DNA of 64,000 nucleotides from NCBI RefSeq assembly GCF_050624435.1, contig NC_134535.1, positions 123,739,731 to 123,803,730 of the forward strand. The letters run 5' to 3'. The notes under the pieces are model-generated. The model worked only from the letters and a program-made list of their open reading frames with translations, was not told where the DNA came from and did not search any database. Below are positions 62,971 through 64,000 of this stretch, one piece after another; the first letter of the stretch is position 1; every line of letters starts with the position of its first letter. Both the position numbers and the translations under genes were made by a program. The stretch is from Tenrec ecaudatus. Taxonomy: Eukaryota; Chordata; Mammalia; Afrosoricida; Tenrecidae.

Positions 62971-63469
62971 TAAATATATTCAAACCCACTTAACCTTTTG
63001 TAGGCTTCATTTCTTCATGTCTAAAGCCACAATGACTAAATTTACCAACGTGTTCTTTTGAGACTGAACTAAGGGAGAAGGAAAAAAAAAACAAGAATGA
63101 TTCCATGTGAAAGCATGTATTTTGGGGAAAACAACTAAAAAGCACTATTGCTTTATTTTCACATCAATCCAAAAACCGAATGTATATTTTCTCTCCAATT
63201 CTAAGGAGGAAAATAAAATGTCAACACAAGATCTAAGAGATCTGAAAACTAAGATCTTCAAGAAAATTGTTAATTTCATCCCCCACCGATTTTCCTAATA
63301 CTCTTTAGGGCTCCATTCTTCCCTTTGTTGTCAAGTAATCCTGTCCCTAACTGTGGCACGGCCAGATTATTGAAAAATCCTCCCATTTGCATTCCTTATT
63401 CTCCACTTCAATCATTCCGTATCCTGTGAAAGACTACCTGCTCTTCAACAGTGACTTTATCATGTCATT

Positions 63470-63742
63470 TCATTCTTCAGTGTAGTCATTGCCTCCAGAA
63501 TTCCCAGAATCATGGTAAAGATTTGGCAAAAGGCTAGATAACTCTATGTTAGAACTTAGACGCAAGTTTAAAAGCTCTATCTCCTGAGTGCTGAAGTGTC
63601 GGTTAACATTTTGTAGTCGCGCTAACTTCTGCTTTAGCAGATCCAAAATGTCTGCCCTCATCGGCAGAACCACCACTTGTCTGTCGTTTTCGGTGCTGTG
63701 ACAGCTCCCATGATCCTGGCGGCTATGCCACCAGTATGTCAA
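63470..63742 (-). other. Antisense open stretch of 90 codons, unrecognised
   Basis: The frame includes DILDLLKQKLARLQNVNRHF and a Leu/Ser-rich end. It looks more protein-like than the surrounding frames and could be part of a retrocopied gene, but I do not recognise it. There is no promoter, poly(A) or target-site duplication that I can point to. It lies in intron 17 of the macroglobulin gene, on the opposite strand. Confidence 0.2.
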
Positions 63743-64000
63743 GCACCACCAGACTCACCCATGGGACACAGCTCTCAGCGGAGCCTGTTGAAAACAAATT
63801 AGGAACAAGGTGGAGCACTTCTGAAAAATTTGCCATTAAAACGCATATAAATAGCAATGGCACATTGTCTGCTATAGTGTGAGATGTGCCCTCATGTGGA
63901 AAGGCTCTCAGAGAAGGAAAAATAAGTATGAGAATGGGATCTAGGAAGACCTGGAGGTGGGAATTCAAAGGGAAAAAAAACACATGGCCAGCATTTCTCA

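Overview
The window is mammalian nuclear DNA, and its repeats point to an afrotherian, most likely a tenrec such as Echinops telfairi. Two things support this. tRNA-like SINEs of the AfroSINE/RTE(BovB) type are scattered throughout. There are also at least two copies of the SPIN hAT transposon, which is known in tenrec as a horizontally transferred family. The species call is an inference from repeats, not from a marker gene.

One real gene is visible. It is on the + strand, starts at 11001 and runs off the right edge. It encodes a secreted alpha-2-macroglobulin family protease inhibitor (A2M/PZP/ovostatin type). I can place 17 coding exons between 11001 and 61413, all with GT-AG sites and a continuous frame. 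They give about 695 codons: signal peptide, the N-terminal macroglobulin domains and the start of the bait region. Exon lengths follow the A2M family pattern, including a 21-nt micro-exon. Every cysteine expected in this half is present, including the two used for the inter-subunit disulfide. The thioester and receptor-binding exons lie beyond the window. The locus looks intact, not pseudogenised.

Layout: 1-5122 is the 3' part of an L1 (damaged ORF2 plus a long 3' UTR). 5123-10880 is intergenic sequence with L1 fragments, SINEs and one SPIN copy. About 10885-10950 is a plausible promoter. 11001-61413 holds the exons in introns packed with L1 fragments (mostly antisense), AfroSINEs, one RTE/BovB copy nested in an L1, SPIN and a second hAT-like family, and simple repeats. 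61414-64000 is the start of intron 17, with no further exon recognised.

The most interesting structure is in the introns: complementary (CA)n/(TG)n tracts bracketing exon 13, inverted hAT copies bracketing exon 14, an L1 ending about 30 bp before exon 16, two L1 insertions that seem to carry a second L1 tip inside one pair of target-site duplications, and an L1 with a 5' inversion. I see no operon, CRISPR array or other undescribed system.
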